Notes: a model not told the origin generated them from the letters alone. 64,000 nucleotides of DNA from Rhodothermales bacterium (GCA_028284265.1 JANQRZ010000003.1:124001-188000); one strand, 5' to 3'. Shown: positions 20,986 to 29,410, counted from the stretch's first letter. Translations and numbers: made by a program.

Positions 20986-21792
20986 ATGGACCTCTGGCTC
21001 TACGCGCTCGGCAGCGTACTCCTCGTCAGCCTCGTCTCGCTCGTCGGCGTCTTCACGCTGTCGCTGAACGCAGCCCGGCTGGAGCGGATCGTCTTCCTCC
21101 TCGTCTCGTTCGCTGTCGGGGCGATGCTCGGCGGAGCGATCATCCACCTCATCCCGCGGGCCTTCGCCGCACTCGGCGACCATACGGCGAGCCTCCTCGT
21201 CCTCGCAGGCGTCTTCACCTTCTTCGTACTGGAGAAGTTTCTCCACTGGCGGCATGATCACGGGGTGGCTGGTGTCGTCGCCGATGCCGAGGTGGCCGAG
21301 GCGCTGGAGATCGAGCGCGAGCCGGTCAAACCATTCGCTACGATGAACCTCGTCGGCGATGCGGCGCACAACCTGATCGACGGCGCGGTGATCGCAGCGG
21401 CGTACCTCGTCTCGATCCCGGCAGGTATGGTGACGACGGTGGCGGTGATGCTCCATGAGATCCCGCAGGAGATCGGCGACTTCGGGGTGCTCGTCTACGG
21501 CGGGATGGAGCCAAAGAAGGCGTTGAAGTACAACTTCGTCTCGGCCCTCGCCGCTGTGGTCGGCGCGCTCCTGTCGCTCATTATCGGCACGCAGGTCGAA
21601 GGCTACGCCGACTACCTGCTCCCGATCACCGCTGGGTCGTTTATCTACATCGCCGGGAGCGACCTCATCCCCGAGCTAAACCACCACCACAGCTACCCCG
21701 CAACGAAGTCGGTGTGGCAACTCGTGATGATCCTGCTCGGCGTCGGGGTGATGCTGCTCCCAGCCATTCTCGGCTTCGACGCCCGGCACTAA
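20986..21792 (+). CDS. ZIP-family divalent metal transporter
   Basis: A 268-residue polytopic inner-membrane protein with about eight hydrophobic segments. Transmembrane helices carry the ZIP metal-binding motifs HNLIDG and HEIPQEIGD, and helix II has HLIPRAF. A cytoplasmic loop between them contains a His pair (HWRHDHG) and acidic residues. ZIP proteins import zinc, iron or manganese; the metal cannot be told from sequence. It is divergent from the lipoprotein pair and converges with the following SDR. Confidence 0.9.
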   Translation: MDLWLYALGSVLLVSLVSLVGVFTLSLNAARLERIVFLLVSFAVGAMLGGAIIHLIPRAFAALGDHTASLLVLAGVFTFFVLEKFLHWRHDHGVAGVVADAEVAEALEIEREPVKPFATMNLVGDAAHNLIDGAVIAAAYLVSIPAGMVTTVAVMLHEIPQEIGDFGVLVYGGMEPKKALKYNFVSALAAVVGALLSLIIGTQVEGYADYLLPITAGSFIYIAGSDLIPELNHHHSYPATKSVWQLVMILLGVGVMLLPAILGFDARH

Positions 21793-21794
21793 GG

Positions 21795-22613
21795 CTATTT
21801 CATCTGCGAGCGGATGACGGCGTCGAACAGGCGGTCGGGGAGCAGGGCACGGGCGATGAGGGAGGTGCGGGCCTGCTCGCCCGCGACGTAGCGCGTCTTG
21901 GGCTTCTTCGCCGTGGCGGCCTCGAAGATCACGTTGCCGATGAGGCTCGGTGGCGAGCCGGAGCCTTCCTTGTAGCTGTTCTCGAAGAGGCGCTTCGTCT
22001 GGGCGGCGAACTCGGCGTACGGGCCGCTGCCCGAGGTCTCCATCATGTTGTCGATGGCGATGCCGCCCCACTCGGTCTTGATGGCCCCCGGCTCGACGAT
22101 CACGACGTTGATGCCGAAGTCGTGGAGTTCGAGGCGGAGGGCGTCGGAGAAGCCTTCGAGGGCGTGCTTGGTGGCGTGGTACCACGCGCCGAGCGGCGTG
22201 TAAATCTTGCCGCCCATCGACGAGATGTTGATGATGGTGCCGGAGCGCTGACTCCGCATCGTCGGGAGGACGAGTTGGATGAGTCGGGCGAGGCCAAACA
22301 GGTTGACATCGAACTGCCGTCTGGCTTCGTCGAGCGGGACATCTTCGACCGCCCCGTAGGAGCCGTAGCCCGCGTTGTTGACGAGGGCATCGATGCGGCC
22401 TTCGGCGTCGAGGATGGTCTGGACGCCAGCGGTAAGTGAGTCTTCGTCGGTCACATCGAGGCCGAGGGCGTGGCCGCCGCGTGCTTCGAGGTTCTGCATC
22501 CGCTCGACGCGGCGGGCCGCGCCGTAGACCGTCCAGCCTGCGTCGAGGAAACGTTCGGCAGCGGCCTTGCCGATGCCCGAGGATGCGCCGGTGATAAGTG
22601 CAACGGGTTTCAT
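21795..22613 (-). CDS. Short-chain dehydrogenase/reductase
   Basis: A 272-residue classical SDR: ITGASSGIGKA, VNNAGYGSYG, catalytic Ser in NISSMGG and YHATK (YxxxK). The substrate is unknown. It is divergent from the MarR-type regulator at 22750, and a perfect palindrome (22668-22684) sits between their start codons. It is therefore a likely regulatory target of that repressor, as is common for redox enzymes controlled by MarR proteins. Confidence 0.85.
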   Translation of the reverse strand: MKPVALITGASSGIGKAAAERFLDAGWTVYGAARRVERMQNLEARGGHALGLDVTDEDSLTAGVQTILDAEGRIDALVNNAGYGSYGAVEDVPLDEARRQFDVNLFGLARLIQLVLPTMRSQRSGTIINISSMGGKIYTPLGAWYHATKHALEGFSDALRLELHDFGINVVIVEPGAIKTEWGGIAIDNMMETSGSGPYAEFAAQTKRLFENSYKEGSGSPPSLIGNVIFEAATAKKPKTRYVAGEQARTSLIARALLPDRLFDAVIRSQMK

Positions 22614-22667
22614 AGTAGCGTTGGATTCAGGTTGGTGGTAGTGCCTTTACCAGTTCGGACATTGGAT

Positions 22668-22684
22668 GTTTCAATTATTGAAAC
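22668..22684. promoter_or_regulatory. Probable MarR operator
   Basis: GTTTCAATTATTGAAAC is a perfect 17-bp palindrome in an AT-rich stretch between the divergent SDR (start 22613) and MarR (start 22750) genes. MarR proteins bind such palindromes as dimers and usually repress themselves and a divergent enzyme gene. The site also argues for the MarR start at 22750 rather than 22666, because the latter would place the operator inside the coding sequence. Confidence 0.7.
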
Positions 22685-22749
22685 GTACAATAAGGAAACA
22701 TAGTGAAGAGGGAGAGGGTAGAGGCTTGGCGACCCCAACTACCGCTCTC

Positions 22750-23187
22750 ATGCCGATAGCCGCGAAGCAGATCGACGCCTTTTCCCAAGCGCTCCAGCAC
22801 TGGGCGATGCGCTACATGCGCGTCGTCGGCCAGCAGTCGTCCGCCCACGACGCGTTCAGCAAGCAGGAGCTATTGGCGCTCAACGTGCTGGATGTGCGCG
22901 GCCCGAGCCGGATGGGCGAACTCGCCGCGCACCTCGGCGTCGGGCAGAGCGCGGTCACGCCCCTCGTGGACCGACTGGAGGAGGGCGGCATGGTCCGCCG
23001 CCGCCGCAGCGACACCGACCGCCGCGTTTGGCTGGTCGAGTTGACCGCCGAAGGCGCGCAGACCGTCGCCGCCGAGAACGACGTATTTCGCAGAATGGCC
23101 GAGGAGATGCTGGGCGCGCTGAGTAAAGAGGAGCGAACGACCCTCATCGCCCTGTTCGAGCGGATCGCAGCCCCGCCTTTAGCCTAG
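22750..23187 (+). CDS. MarR-family transcriptional regulator
   Basis: A 145-residue winged-helix regulator, the normal MarR length. The recognition region reads GELAAHLGVGQSAVTPLVDRLEEGGMVRRRRSDTDRRVWLVELT, seen in successive segments around residues 58-100. The DRR wing and LT-E-G motif are typical of the family. It probably controls the divergent SDR and itself through the palindrome at 22668-22684. The ligand is unknown. Confidence 0.9.
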   Translation: MPIAAKQIDAFSQALQHWAMRYMRVVGQQSSAHDAFSKQELLALNVLDVRGPSRMGELAAHLGVGQSAVTPLVDRLEEGGMVRRRRSDTDRRVWLVELTAEGAQTVAAENDVFRRMAEEMLGALSKEERTTLIALFERIAAPPLA

Positions 23188-23265
23188 TGCGGCGTTGGCG
23201 TGTTGCTATTGTCCGCCGTCTTTGGCTGCGACTTGTGCTATCGAAACAATATGAGCAATAGTGTT

Positions 23266-23937
23266 TCATCGGAGTAGCTCTTCGCAATCTTCCAGTAGAC
23301 CCTTCTTTCGTTGCTTTATCAAAAGATCGTCAACGTCTTGGCACCATCTAATCATTGTCCTAGTGGATTTTTGCGTCAACTCCGCGAGTTCCTTCATAGT
23401 ATTGCGACCGACTCTATGCAGTAGCCATACGCGTTTTCTTTTAGGAGAGACATCTCTTAGAGCTTCCATTAGCGCTGTATAGCAGTTGTGGCTAATGACT
23501 TGAGGGTCAATTATTTCTAATGTGTCTTGTGTTTCTTGAATTGTTTCTCTGTCTTCATCAAGAGAACTGAAGGTGGAGTTGTATTTAGCCAACCCGCGCA
23601 TCTCTTCTTTCCAAATATAAATCAAGAACCTAACAGTATTTCCAAACAGATGAGCTCCATCTCCATAGTGTGATCGTCCCTCAACTCGCCGACTACGCAT
23701 CAATCGGTAGCACATCTCACTATAGACTCCACTCTCTGCCTGATCTACTAAGCGCTTATTCTTAGTGATGCTATATCCGAGTGCTAAGGTGGTCTGCTTG
23801 ATTCTCCCGCCGAAAGATATTAGGTATTGTTCCATAGCCTCGCCAACGCGATCACTATCGTTGAAGAGCACTGCGATCCTATCCGCTGCCATTTTTTCCT
23901 CTTCTCCAAGTTCATTATATCTGAGGCTTGTGCTCAT
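23266..23937 (-). CDS. Sigma-70-like (ECF-type) regulator in an AT-rich island
   Basis: A 223-residue protein. Its C-terminal part (about 155-215) fits sigma region 4: ALMEALRDVSPKRKRVWLLH, then MKELAELTQKSTRTMIRWC as the helix-turn-helix. The middle (about 75-125) with FGNTVRFLIYIWKEEMR could be a divergent region 2. Overall it resembles ECF-like sigma factors with weak region 2 conservation; a stand-alone HTH regulator is the alternative. Base composition is clearly lower in GC than the flanks. It is divergent from the membrane protein at 24040, with 102 bases between them, so it may control that operon. Confidence 0.6.
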   Translation of the reverse strand: MSTSLRYNELGEEEKMAADRIAVLFNDSDRVGEAMEQYLISFGGRIKQTTLALGYSITKNKRLVDQAESGVYSEMCYRLMRSRRVEGRSHYGDGAHLFGNTVRFLIYIWKEEMRGLAKYNSTFSSLDEDRETIQETQDTLEIIDPQVISHNCYTALMEALRDVSPKRKRVWLLHRVGRNTMKELAELTQKSTRTMIRWCQDVDDLLIKQRKKGLLEDCEELLR

Positions 23938-24039
23938 AGAATGAGGAAAAGAAAAAATTTCAGGCTACTTATGTCACCCTTGAGGGAAGATAATTCATTT
24001 CGTCCCGAAACCCGCCAACAACCATTGGAGGAACATCCG

Positions 24040-25074
24040 ATGAACCGCAAACGCTTCGGGATTACCCTACTGCTCACGGTTTCCCTTTTCGGGATTGCTC
24101 TGCTGTTCAAAGCTTACAACAACCCTACCTCCCCCATTAACAACTCGCCTCACATTGTAAGGACTCAAGTTATGAACGAAGACTCTCTTTTGGTGGACGT
24201 TGAGTTCTCTGCGTTCAACGAAGAGAAGATTCAGGAATTTCAGAACGCTGCAAATGGGATTGCTGATGATATGAATCATCGAGTCAACTCGCTAGCACAG
24301 CCCAACTCAAGTGGTGTTGATGCAAGCTTGAGTCTAGAATGCGACGTGTGGTGGGATGAAACCACCCTGAAAGTGCCTTACCTAGTGAAAGGCACGACAA
24401 CGATTGCTAAGATGGATGTGCCCAAAATCAGGAAACACCGACTAGAGCTGAAATTTGACTTTCCGAGCGTCCGTTGGGCAGTAAAGCATATTGGGTATTA
24501 CCCCAAGTGCGATTGGCTTAAGTGTCGAAAAGCAGAGATTAAGACCAAGATTCCGATTTTCTATAAGAAGCGTGTGGAGTTGAAATTTGATGTCCCTGAG
24601 GTCTATTTCGAGTACGAAGAGATTGAGATGGACCTCCCCAAAACCTACACAACAGAATGGAAGTTTGGGGTTCCCAAGCTCAAATGCAGCGACCTCAAGG
24701 GTGAGTTTGCAGAGTATGAGGAACAGGTGGATGAGATTGTTGCGGAGGGAGAAGCTGAACTCAGTAGGCTAGAAATTCAACTGGTAAAAGAGTTGACATC
24801 TGGCACAGCGGATCAGATCAGTACAAAGCTTGACGCTGCGAAGAGGCAGATTGAGTCTGCAATCGCCAGTGCAAAAGCCACATTCGATGAAGCACTTGCT
24901 GACATGAACGAGGATGTCGAAGCCGCACGGGCTTTCGGGCGTGAAGGCCTTCTTCTGTCGGCTCGCGGTGAGCTCGAACGGCGACGGGACGAAACGATGC
25001 AATCCTTCCGAATTCAACTCGAAGAGATAGATGAACAGAGAGAGCTACTTCTCGCACACTCTAACGATTCGTAG
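24040..25074 (+). CDS. Membrane-anchored repeat/coiled-coil protein, unknown family
   Basis: A 344-residue protein in the AT-rich island. Residues 7-23 (GITLLLTVSLFGIALLF) are a single N-terminal membrane anchor. Residues 110-215 hold eight strand-like units, each with an alternating hydrophobic/charged strand ending in xDxPxV (KMDVPKI, KFDFPSV, TKIPIF, KFDVPEV, EMDLPKT, KFGVPKL). Their prolines lie at 113, 128, 142, 155, 172, 186, 200 and 212, a period near 14. Residues about 220-340 are highly charged and helical, probably coiled coil. ATG 24040 is preceded by GGAGGA at good spacing; upstream in-frame extension is rejected. I know no family with this layout. Confidence 0.75.
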   Translation: MNRKRFGITLLLTVSLFGIALLFKAYNNPTSPINNSPHIVRTQVMNEDSLLVDVEFSAFNEEKIQEFQNAANGIADDMNHRVNSLAQPNSSGVDASLSLECDVWWDETTLKVPYLVKGTTTIAKMDVPKIRKHRLELKFDFPSVRWAVKHIGYYPKCDWLKCRKAEIKTKIPIFYKKRVELKFDVPEVYFEYEEIEMDLPKTYTTEWKFGVPKLKCSDLKGEFAEYEEQVDEIVAEGEAELSRLEIQLVKELTSGTADQISTKLDAAKRQIESAIASAKATFDEALADMNEDVEAARAFGREGLLLSARGELERRRDETMQSFRIQLEEIDEQRELLLAHSNDS

Positions 25075-25106
25075 ACTGAAAGTCATTAGGTTGTAGATTA
25101 TCTGAG

Positions 25107-25141
25107 TACGGAGTCCTCTTGTTCACCAAGAGGACTCCGTA
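25107..25141. promoter_or_regulatory. Perfect 15-bp hairpin between two island genes
   Basis: TACGGAGTCCTCTTG at 25107-25121 and its exact complement at 25127-25141 are separated by a five-base loop (TTCAC). There is no T tract after the stem. It lies 32 bases after the stop of the repeat protein and 30 bases before the next start codon. It could be an attenuator, an RNA-stability stem or a processing site between the two genes. Confidence 0.6.
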
Positions 25142-25171
25142 CCGTTGCTGCTATATAGACGAGGAAATGAA

Positions 25172-25972
25172 ATGAGCAAACCTGAGCGTGGTGCCGTAGA
25201 GCAGTTCAAACATGATCTGGCCTCTCTTCCACCTATCCCCGACCCCCGGTACCTCAAAGCGGTTCTTTGGATTGCCGTATTGCTAGCGCTGGCTTCGTTT
25301 CTGCTAGCAACGGTTACATCCAGCGACACTTATTCGCTTCTCACTTTTTGTCTCTTGTCGGCCTCTACACTAGCGCTAGCGACAGTCTCATTCATTTCCC
25401 TCAAACGTCTCAGTGTTCTAGCAACTGCAACGAGGGAGTATGCCGAATCGCAATACGATAGAAATACGTCTCTGAGTCTTTCGATTAGCTCAATTAGCTC
25501 AGACCTACATGACGTGGTTGAGGAGTCTGATTGGTCTTCGCAATCGCTAGAAAGAACCTTGCCTACTATGCGTGTCTACGAGCGGCTGCTTCCAGACGTG
25601 CAAAGCACTCTATCAGCATGGGGTGCCTTAGAGCAAGAATTGAAGGCAGACTTGACACCTGAGCAAAGACAAGTCTTGGAAAGTGTGCCCAACGTAAACA
25701 GCTATCCGACTGCCGAAACAGCGCTTATGATCACTCTTCGTCAAATCAAGAGTGACTTGAGACTCATGAAGCAAGATATCGGCTCTCTCGCTACGGGTGT
25801 CGAGCAGGTCAATGCAGAGACAGAAAATCAAGCCGAGACCATCAGTAATCTCACACTCGTTCTTGAGATGTTTCGTGACGCTTGGGATCGATTAGTTCGG
25901 CCAGATAGAGAAGAGCAGGATGAACGAGATATCGGCGCGAGTGAAGCCAACAATGAGACCGATGGTCCTTAA
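25172..25972 (+). CDS. Two-helix membrane protein with cytoplasmic coiled coil, unknown family
   Basis: A 266-residue protein of the AT-rich island. Two adjacent transmembrane helices lie at about 29-48 (KAVLWIAVLLALASFLLATV) and 54-77. They are followed by a long Ser- and Leu-rich helical region (SLSISSISSDLHDVV, LRQIKSDLRLMKQDIGSLAT, AETISNLTLVLEMF) likely to form coiled coils, and an acidic tail. The ATG at 25172 has GAGGA about nine bases upstream. It follows the repeat protein on the same strand across a strong hairpin and probably belongs to the same transcription unit. No catalytic motif is visible. Confidence 0.75.
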   Translation: MSKPERGAVEQFKHDLASLPPIPDPRYLKAVLWIAVLLALASFLLATVTSSDTYSLLTFCLLSASTLALATVSFISLKRLSVLATATREYAESQYDRNTSLSLSISSISSDLHDVVEESDWSSQSLERTLPTMRVYERLLPDVQSTLSAWGALEQELKADLTPEQRQVLESVPNVNSYPTAETALMITLRQIKSDLRLMKQDIGSLATGVEQVNAETENQAETISNLTLVLEMFRDAWDRLVRPDREEQDERDIGASEANNETDGP

Positions 25973-25975
25973 AAC

Positions 25976-26950
25976 TCAACCACCGTAGCTTGCCGCGATG
26001 CGCTCGGCGGTGGCGCGGAAGGGGCGGAAGGTGATGCCTAGCTCCTCGCGCGCCTTGCGGTTGCTGTAGCGGTAGAACCGGCCCGAGATGCGAGCGGTCT
26101 CCCGCGTCAGCGTCGGACGCGACCGCGTCAGGCTGGCGACGATCTCTGAGGCGAACCCGGCCATGAGCGCGAGCGGCGGCGGCAGGACGATCTTCGGTCC
26201 CGACACGCCGAATGCGTCAGCGAGGGTGTCGAAGATAGCCTTCCAGCGGAGGTCTTCCGATCCGAGGAAGTAGCGCTCGCCGGTCTCGCCGCGTGCCATC
26301 GCGGCCCGGTGTCCAGCGGCCACGTCCTCCACGTCCACCACGCTCGTCCCACCCGCCGGAGCCGCCGGGATGCCCTTCCGCACCTTCGCCACGATCTCCA
26401 TCGTGTTCTCGCCCTCGCGCCCCGGCCCGAAGATCACCGCCGGGTTGACGATCACCGCATCCAGCCCCTCGGCGATGGCGCGGTGGGCCTCCAACTCCGA
26501 CTCGTGCTTGCTCCGGGCGTAGGCCGTGTCCATCTTCGAGCCGGTCCACTCCGCCGTCTCGTCGATCACGCCTGCGGGCTTCTCCGGGCGACCGAGTGCA
26601 GCCTGACTCGACGTAAGCACCAGCCGCCGCACACTCGCCTCTCGCGCCGCATCGACGACGTTCGCCGTGCCGACCACGTTGACGGCGTGCAGCCGCTCGG
26701 CATCCTTCGCCCCGCCGAACCCGACGAAGGCAGCGGTGTGGTAGACGTACTCGATCCCGTCCATCGCCGCGCGGACACTCTCGAAGTCGGTCACATCGCC
26801 GATGGCATGCTCGACATGGTCAGCGCTCTCGCCGAGAAGGTCGAGCGCGGAGGTCTCGCGGCGGAGGATGCGGACGGTCTCGCCTTCGTCCAGCAGTTGA
26901 CGAACGAGAACCGAGCCGAGAAAGCCGGTCGCGCCGGTAACGAGGATCAT
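25976..26950 (-). CDS. NAD-dependent epimerase/dehydratase (dihydroflavonol reductase-like)
   Basis: A 324-residue extended SDR: the start ILVTGATGFLGSVLVRQLL contains GxxGxxG, with VYHTAAFVGFGG, SSQAALG and YARSKHESE (YxxxK) following. The overall pattern is that of the dihydroflavonol-4-reductase/3-beta-hydroxysteroid dehydrogenase group common in bacteria. The substrate is unknown. The first ATG of the open frame is at 26998, but ATG 26950 puts the Rossmann motif at the N-terminus as usual. It converges with the AT-rich island, with four bases between stop codons. Confidence 0.85.
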   Translation of the reverse strand: MILVTGATGFLGSVLVRQLLDEGETVRILRRETSALDLLGESADHVEHAIGDVTDFESVRAAMDGIEYVYHTAAFVGFGGAKDAERLHAVNVVGTANVVDAAREASVRRLVLTSSQAALGRPEKPAGVIDETAEWTGSKMDTAYARSKHESELEAHRAIAEGLDAVIVNPAVIFGPGREGENTMEIVAKVRKGIPAAPAGGTSVVDVEDVAAGHRAAMARGETGERYFLGSEDLRWKAIFDTLADAFGVSGPKIVLPPPLALMAGFASEIVASLTRSRPTLTRETARISGRFYRYSNRKAREELGITFRPFRATAERIAASYGG

Positions 26951-27010
26951 TGGGTGATTGCGTGAATGGGGGACTGGCTGATTGGACAACTCACCCAACC
27001 AGCAACTCGG

Positions 27011-27508
27011 TCAATCGGCGAATGAAACCAAGAGGTCGTTCTTGCCGACGGGCTGGCCGGGTTCGACGTGGACGGTGGCGATGGTCCCGGCAGCGGCGGC
27101 GCGTAGCTCGTTCTCCATCTTCATCGCCTCCAACACCACGAGGCCCGCGCCTTCGGCGACTTCCTGCCCCGGCTCGGCGAGGACGGAGAGGACGAGGCCC
27201 GGCATCGGGGCGCGGAGTTCGCGCTCTGCAGCCGAGTCGGCGGCCTCCATCCCGAACTGTTCGAGCAAGAGGTCACGCTCGTTCTTCAGTTTGACCTTCA
27301 GGTTCTGTCCAGCGTGCGTCAGGTGCAGCGTGCCGTCGGCTTGCGGCTCGACGGTGAATGTGTAGCTCCGGCCGTCAAGCACGAGCAGTACCTCGCGCTC
27401 GGCGATGCGCTCGAAGTGGGCATCGACCGGCGCGCCGTCTACGATGAGGTCGGTGCCGTCGAGCGAGAGGTCGAACGTGCGGTCGTGGACGAGGGCTTGG
27501 AACTTCAT
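27011..27508 (-). CDS. Biotin carboxyl carrier protein
   Basis: A 165-residue protein with a C-terminal biotinyl domain: APMPGLVLSVLAEPGQEV, the EAMKMEN biotinylation motif (lysine near residue 130) and a closing GQPVGKNDLL turn. The N-terminal half is a beta-rich spacer. It should carry carboxybiotin in an acyl-CoA or pyruvate-type carboxylase. No biotin carboxylase or carboxyltransferase gene lies next to it, so its partner is encoded elsewhere. The start at 27508 is the last ATG before the conserved sequence; upstream in-frame sequence is repeat-derived. Confidence 0.85.
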   Translation of the reverse strand: MKFQALVHDRTFDLSLDGTDLIVDGAPVDAHFERIAEREVLLVLDGRSYTFTVEPQADGTLHLTHAGQNLKVKLKNERDLLLEQFGMEAADSAAERELRAPMPGLVLSVLAEPGQEVAEGAGLVVLEAMKMENELRAAAAGTIATVHVEPGQPVGKNDLLVSFAD

Positions 27509-27517
27509 GTCGGTTGC

Positions 27518-27600
27518 TAGTTTGTCGTTTCTAGTTTCTCGTTGAGCGAGCACGATCCGGTGCGTCCAACGAGAAACGAGGAACCAGTAACGATAAACTA
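27518..27600. repeat. Imperfect long inverted repeat between divergent genes
   Basis: TAGTTTGTCGTTTCTAGTTT at 27518-27537 and the following TCTCGTTG are mirrored by CAACGAGAAACGAGG ... CGATAAACTA ending at 27600. It fills most of the space between the biotin carrier and aat start codons and probably carries both promoters. Confidence 0.5.
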
Positions 27601-27606
27601 CGCCCG

Positions 27607-28221
27607 GTGACCGATCCACCGCTCACGCCTGACCTGTTGCTCTACGCCTACCGGCGCGGCATCTTCCCAATGGCTGACCCCGACGAGGGCGATGCGGTCT
27701 ACTGGTACGCTCCCGACCCACGCGGCGTGCTGCCGCTCGACGGGTTCCACGTCTCGAAGAACCTCGCGAAGTTGGTTCGCCGCGCCCCGTTCGAGGTGAC
27801 GGTGGACCGGGCATTCGAGGCGGTGATGCGGGCGTGTGCCGCGCCCGCGCCGGACCGGGAGACGACGTGGATTTCGGAGGAGGTCGTCGCGGCCTACACC
27901 GAACTGCACCGGCTCGGGTTCGGGCACTCGGTCGAGTGCTGGGACGACGGGCAACTGGTCGGCGGGCTGTATGGCGTCGCGCTCGGCGGGGCGTTCTTCG
28001 GCGAGTCGATGTTTCACCGCGCCCGCGACGCCTCGAAGGTGGCGCTCGTCCACCTCGTCGAGCGGCTGCGGCGCGGCGGGTTCACGCTGCTCGACGTGCA
28101 GTTCATCACCCCGCACCTCGCCCGGTTCGGGGCTGTCGAGATTGCACGGGTCGAGTATGAAGTGCGGTTAGCCGAAGCGCTGGCGACAGAGGCGAGGTGG
28201 GAGGTCAGGTTTGCTGGTTGA
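27607..28221 (+). CDS. aat: Leucyl/phenylalanyl-tRNA-protein transferase
   Basis: A 204-residue cytoplasmic enzyme that adds Leu or Phe to proteins with N-terminal Arg or Lys, marking them for ClpAP degradation. Family motifs are complete: [15 protein letters not shown] at the start, [44 protein letters not shown] and [17 protein letters not shown]. It starts with GTG at 27607. Confidence 0.95.
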   Translation: MTDPPLTPDLLLYAYRRGIFPMADPDEGDAVYWYAPDPRGVLPLDGFHVSKNLAKLVRRAPFEVTVDRAFEAVMRACAAPAPDRETTWISEEVVAAYTELHRLGFGHSVECWDDGQLVGGLYGVALGGAFFGESMFHRARDASKVALVHLVERLRRGGFTLLDVQFITPHLARFGAVEIARVEYEVRLAEALATEARWEVRFAG

Positions 28222-28242
28222 ATTGAGAGCGCTGAAGAATGA

Positions 28243-28313
28243 GTCATCCCAGCCCCCGAGCCGGGATCCATCGGCCAGAAATTCCTGTGGATCCCCGCCT
28301 ACGCGGGGATGAC
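28243..28313. repeat. GTCAT-bounded palindromic repeat, copy D
   Basis: Starts GTCATCCCAGCCCCCGAGCC and ends CCTACGCGGGGATGAC. An internal GATCC also occurs on both sides. It lies in the leader region between aat and the DUF1460 lipoprotein. Confidence 0.75.
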
Positions 28314-28428
28314 GAGTAAAAAGCCTGGGCTTGAAATCGCAACTGGACTGAACGAAGATTTTACGGGCGGGATGGAAAACCCGCCGAGGTCGTGCGTAGC
28401 ACCGATTCCATTCGTCCGCGATGCCGCT

Positions 28429-29340
28429 ATGAAACGCACCCTGTCTTTCTTCATCCTGCTCCTGCTTCTGGGTGCCTGTGCTTCGGAGCCGACCGAGGAG
28501 CCGGTCGCCGCACCTGTCACGCAGGCGCAGGCGGTGGATGCTCCCGCCGCGCCGGACTCCTCGACAGCGCAGCTATTCGATGCCGTCATGGCGCACGCCC
28601 GTGCGCAGAACCTCGATGCCCGTCCCATAGGTGAGATCGTGCAGGCCATCGGGCTTCAGCTTGTCGGGCAGCCCTACGTCGAGGGCGCGCTTGATCGAAC
28701 CGTAGAAGAGACCCTCATCGTGGACCTCACCGGGTTCGACTGTGTGACCTTCGTCGAGAACGTGCTCGCGCTTGCGCAGGCCGTGGAAGCTGGGACGCCG
28801 AGTTACGACGCCTACATCGCGAACCTCGAAGCGCTCCGCTACCGCGACGGTGAACGCAACGGCTATTGCAGCCGCCTCCACTACTTCACCGACTGGATGC
28901 GCGACAACGAGCGGCGCGGGGCCGTCCGCCTCGTCACCCGCGACTTCGGCCAGCCGTTCGACAAGACCATCGACTTCATGAGCGGGCACCGCGACGCCTA
29001 CCCCAAGCTGGTAGGCAACGACAGCCTGTTCGCGTGTATCGAAGACATGGAAACTGGACTAGCCGGGCACAACCTCTACTATGTGCCTCAAGACGACATT
29101 CGCAGCGTCTACGACCAACTCGAAGCGGGCGACATCATCGCCACCGCGACGGGCATCGAAGGACTCGACGTGACGCACACCGGATTCATCTTCAAAGACG
29201 CCAACCGGACCGGCTTCCTCCACGCCTCCAGCACGGGCGAGGTGAAGGTCTCCGACGACCTCGCGGACTACATCGCGGGCAACAGCGTCCAGACTGGTAT
29301 CATCGTCGCCCGCCCCCTCGCTCATACCACCAGTCCTTGA
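28429..29340 (+). CDS. DUF1460-family lipoprotein, putative amidase
   Basis: A 303-residue protein. The lipobox LLLLGAC places the lipid cysteine near residue 16. The body matches the DUF1460 group of N-acetylmuramoyl-L-alanine amidase-like (NlpC/P60-related) proteins: DLTGFDCVTFVENVLAL with the probable nucleophile Cys, RLHYFTDWMRDN and THTGFIF with the probable His. It would act in the envelope on peptidoglycan fragments. ATG 28429 is preferred because the open frame upstream is encoded by the palindromic repeat. Confidence 0.82.
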   Translation: MKRTLSFFILLLLLGACASEPTEEPVAAPVTQAQAVDAPAAPDSSTAQLFDAVMAHARAQNLDARPIGEIVQAIGLQLVGQPYVEGALDRTVEETLIVDLTGFDCVTFVENVLALAQAVEAGTPSYDAYIANLEALRYRDGERNGYCSRLHYFTDWMRDNERRGAVRLVTRDFGQPFDKTIDFMSGHRDAYPKLVGNDSLFACIEDMETGLAGHNLYYVPQDDIRSVYDQLEAGDIIATATGIEGLDVTHTGFIFKDANRTGFLHASSTGEVKVSDDLADYIAGNSVQTGIIVARPLAHTTSP

Positions 29341-29410
29341 GCACCCGACGGTTGAACACAGCGCGGTATCTTCGCTCGCTCTGACCACCCCGCCTTCCTG
29401 CCTACGCACC

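Noticed and set aside
23243-23267. A second MarR operator copy (GAAAC...GTTTC)
   Set aside because: The half-sites are in the reverse order to those of the 22668-22684 palindrome, the match is imperfect, and it lies between two gene ends rather than at a promoter.
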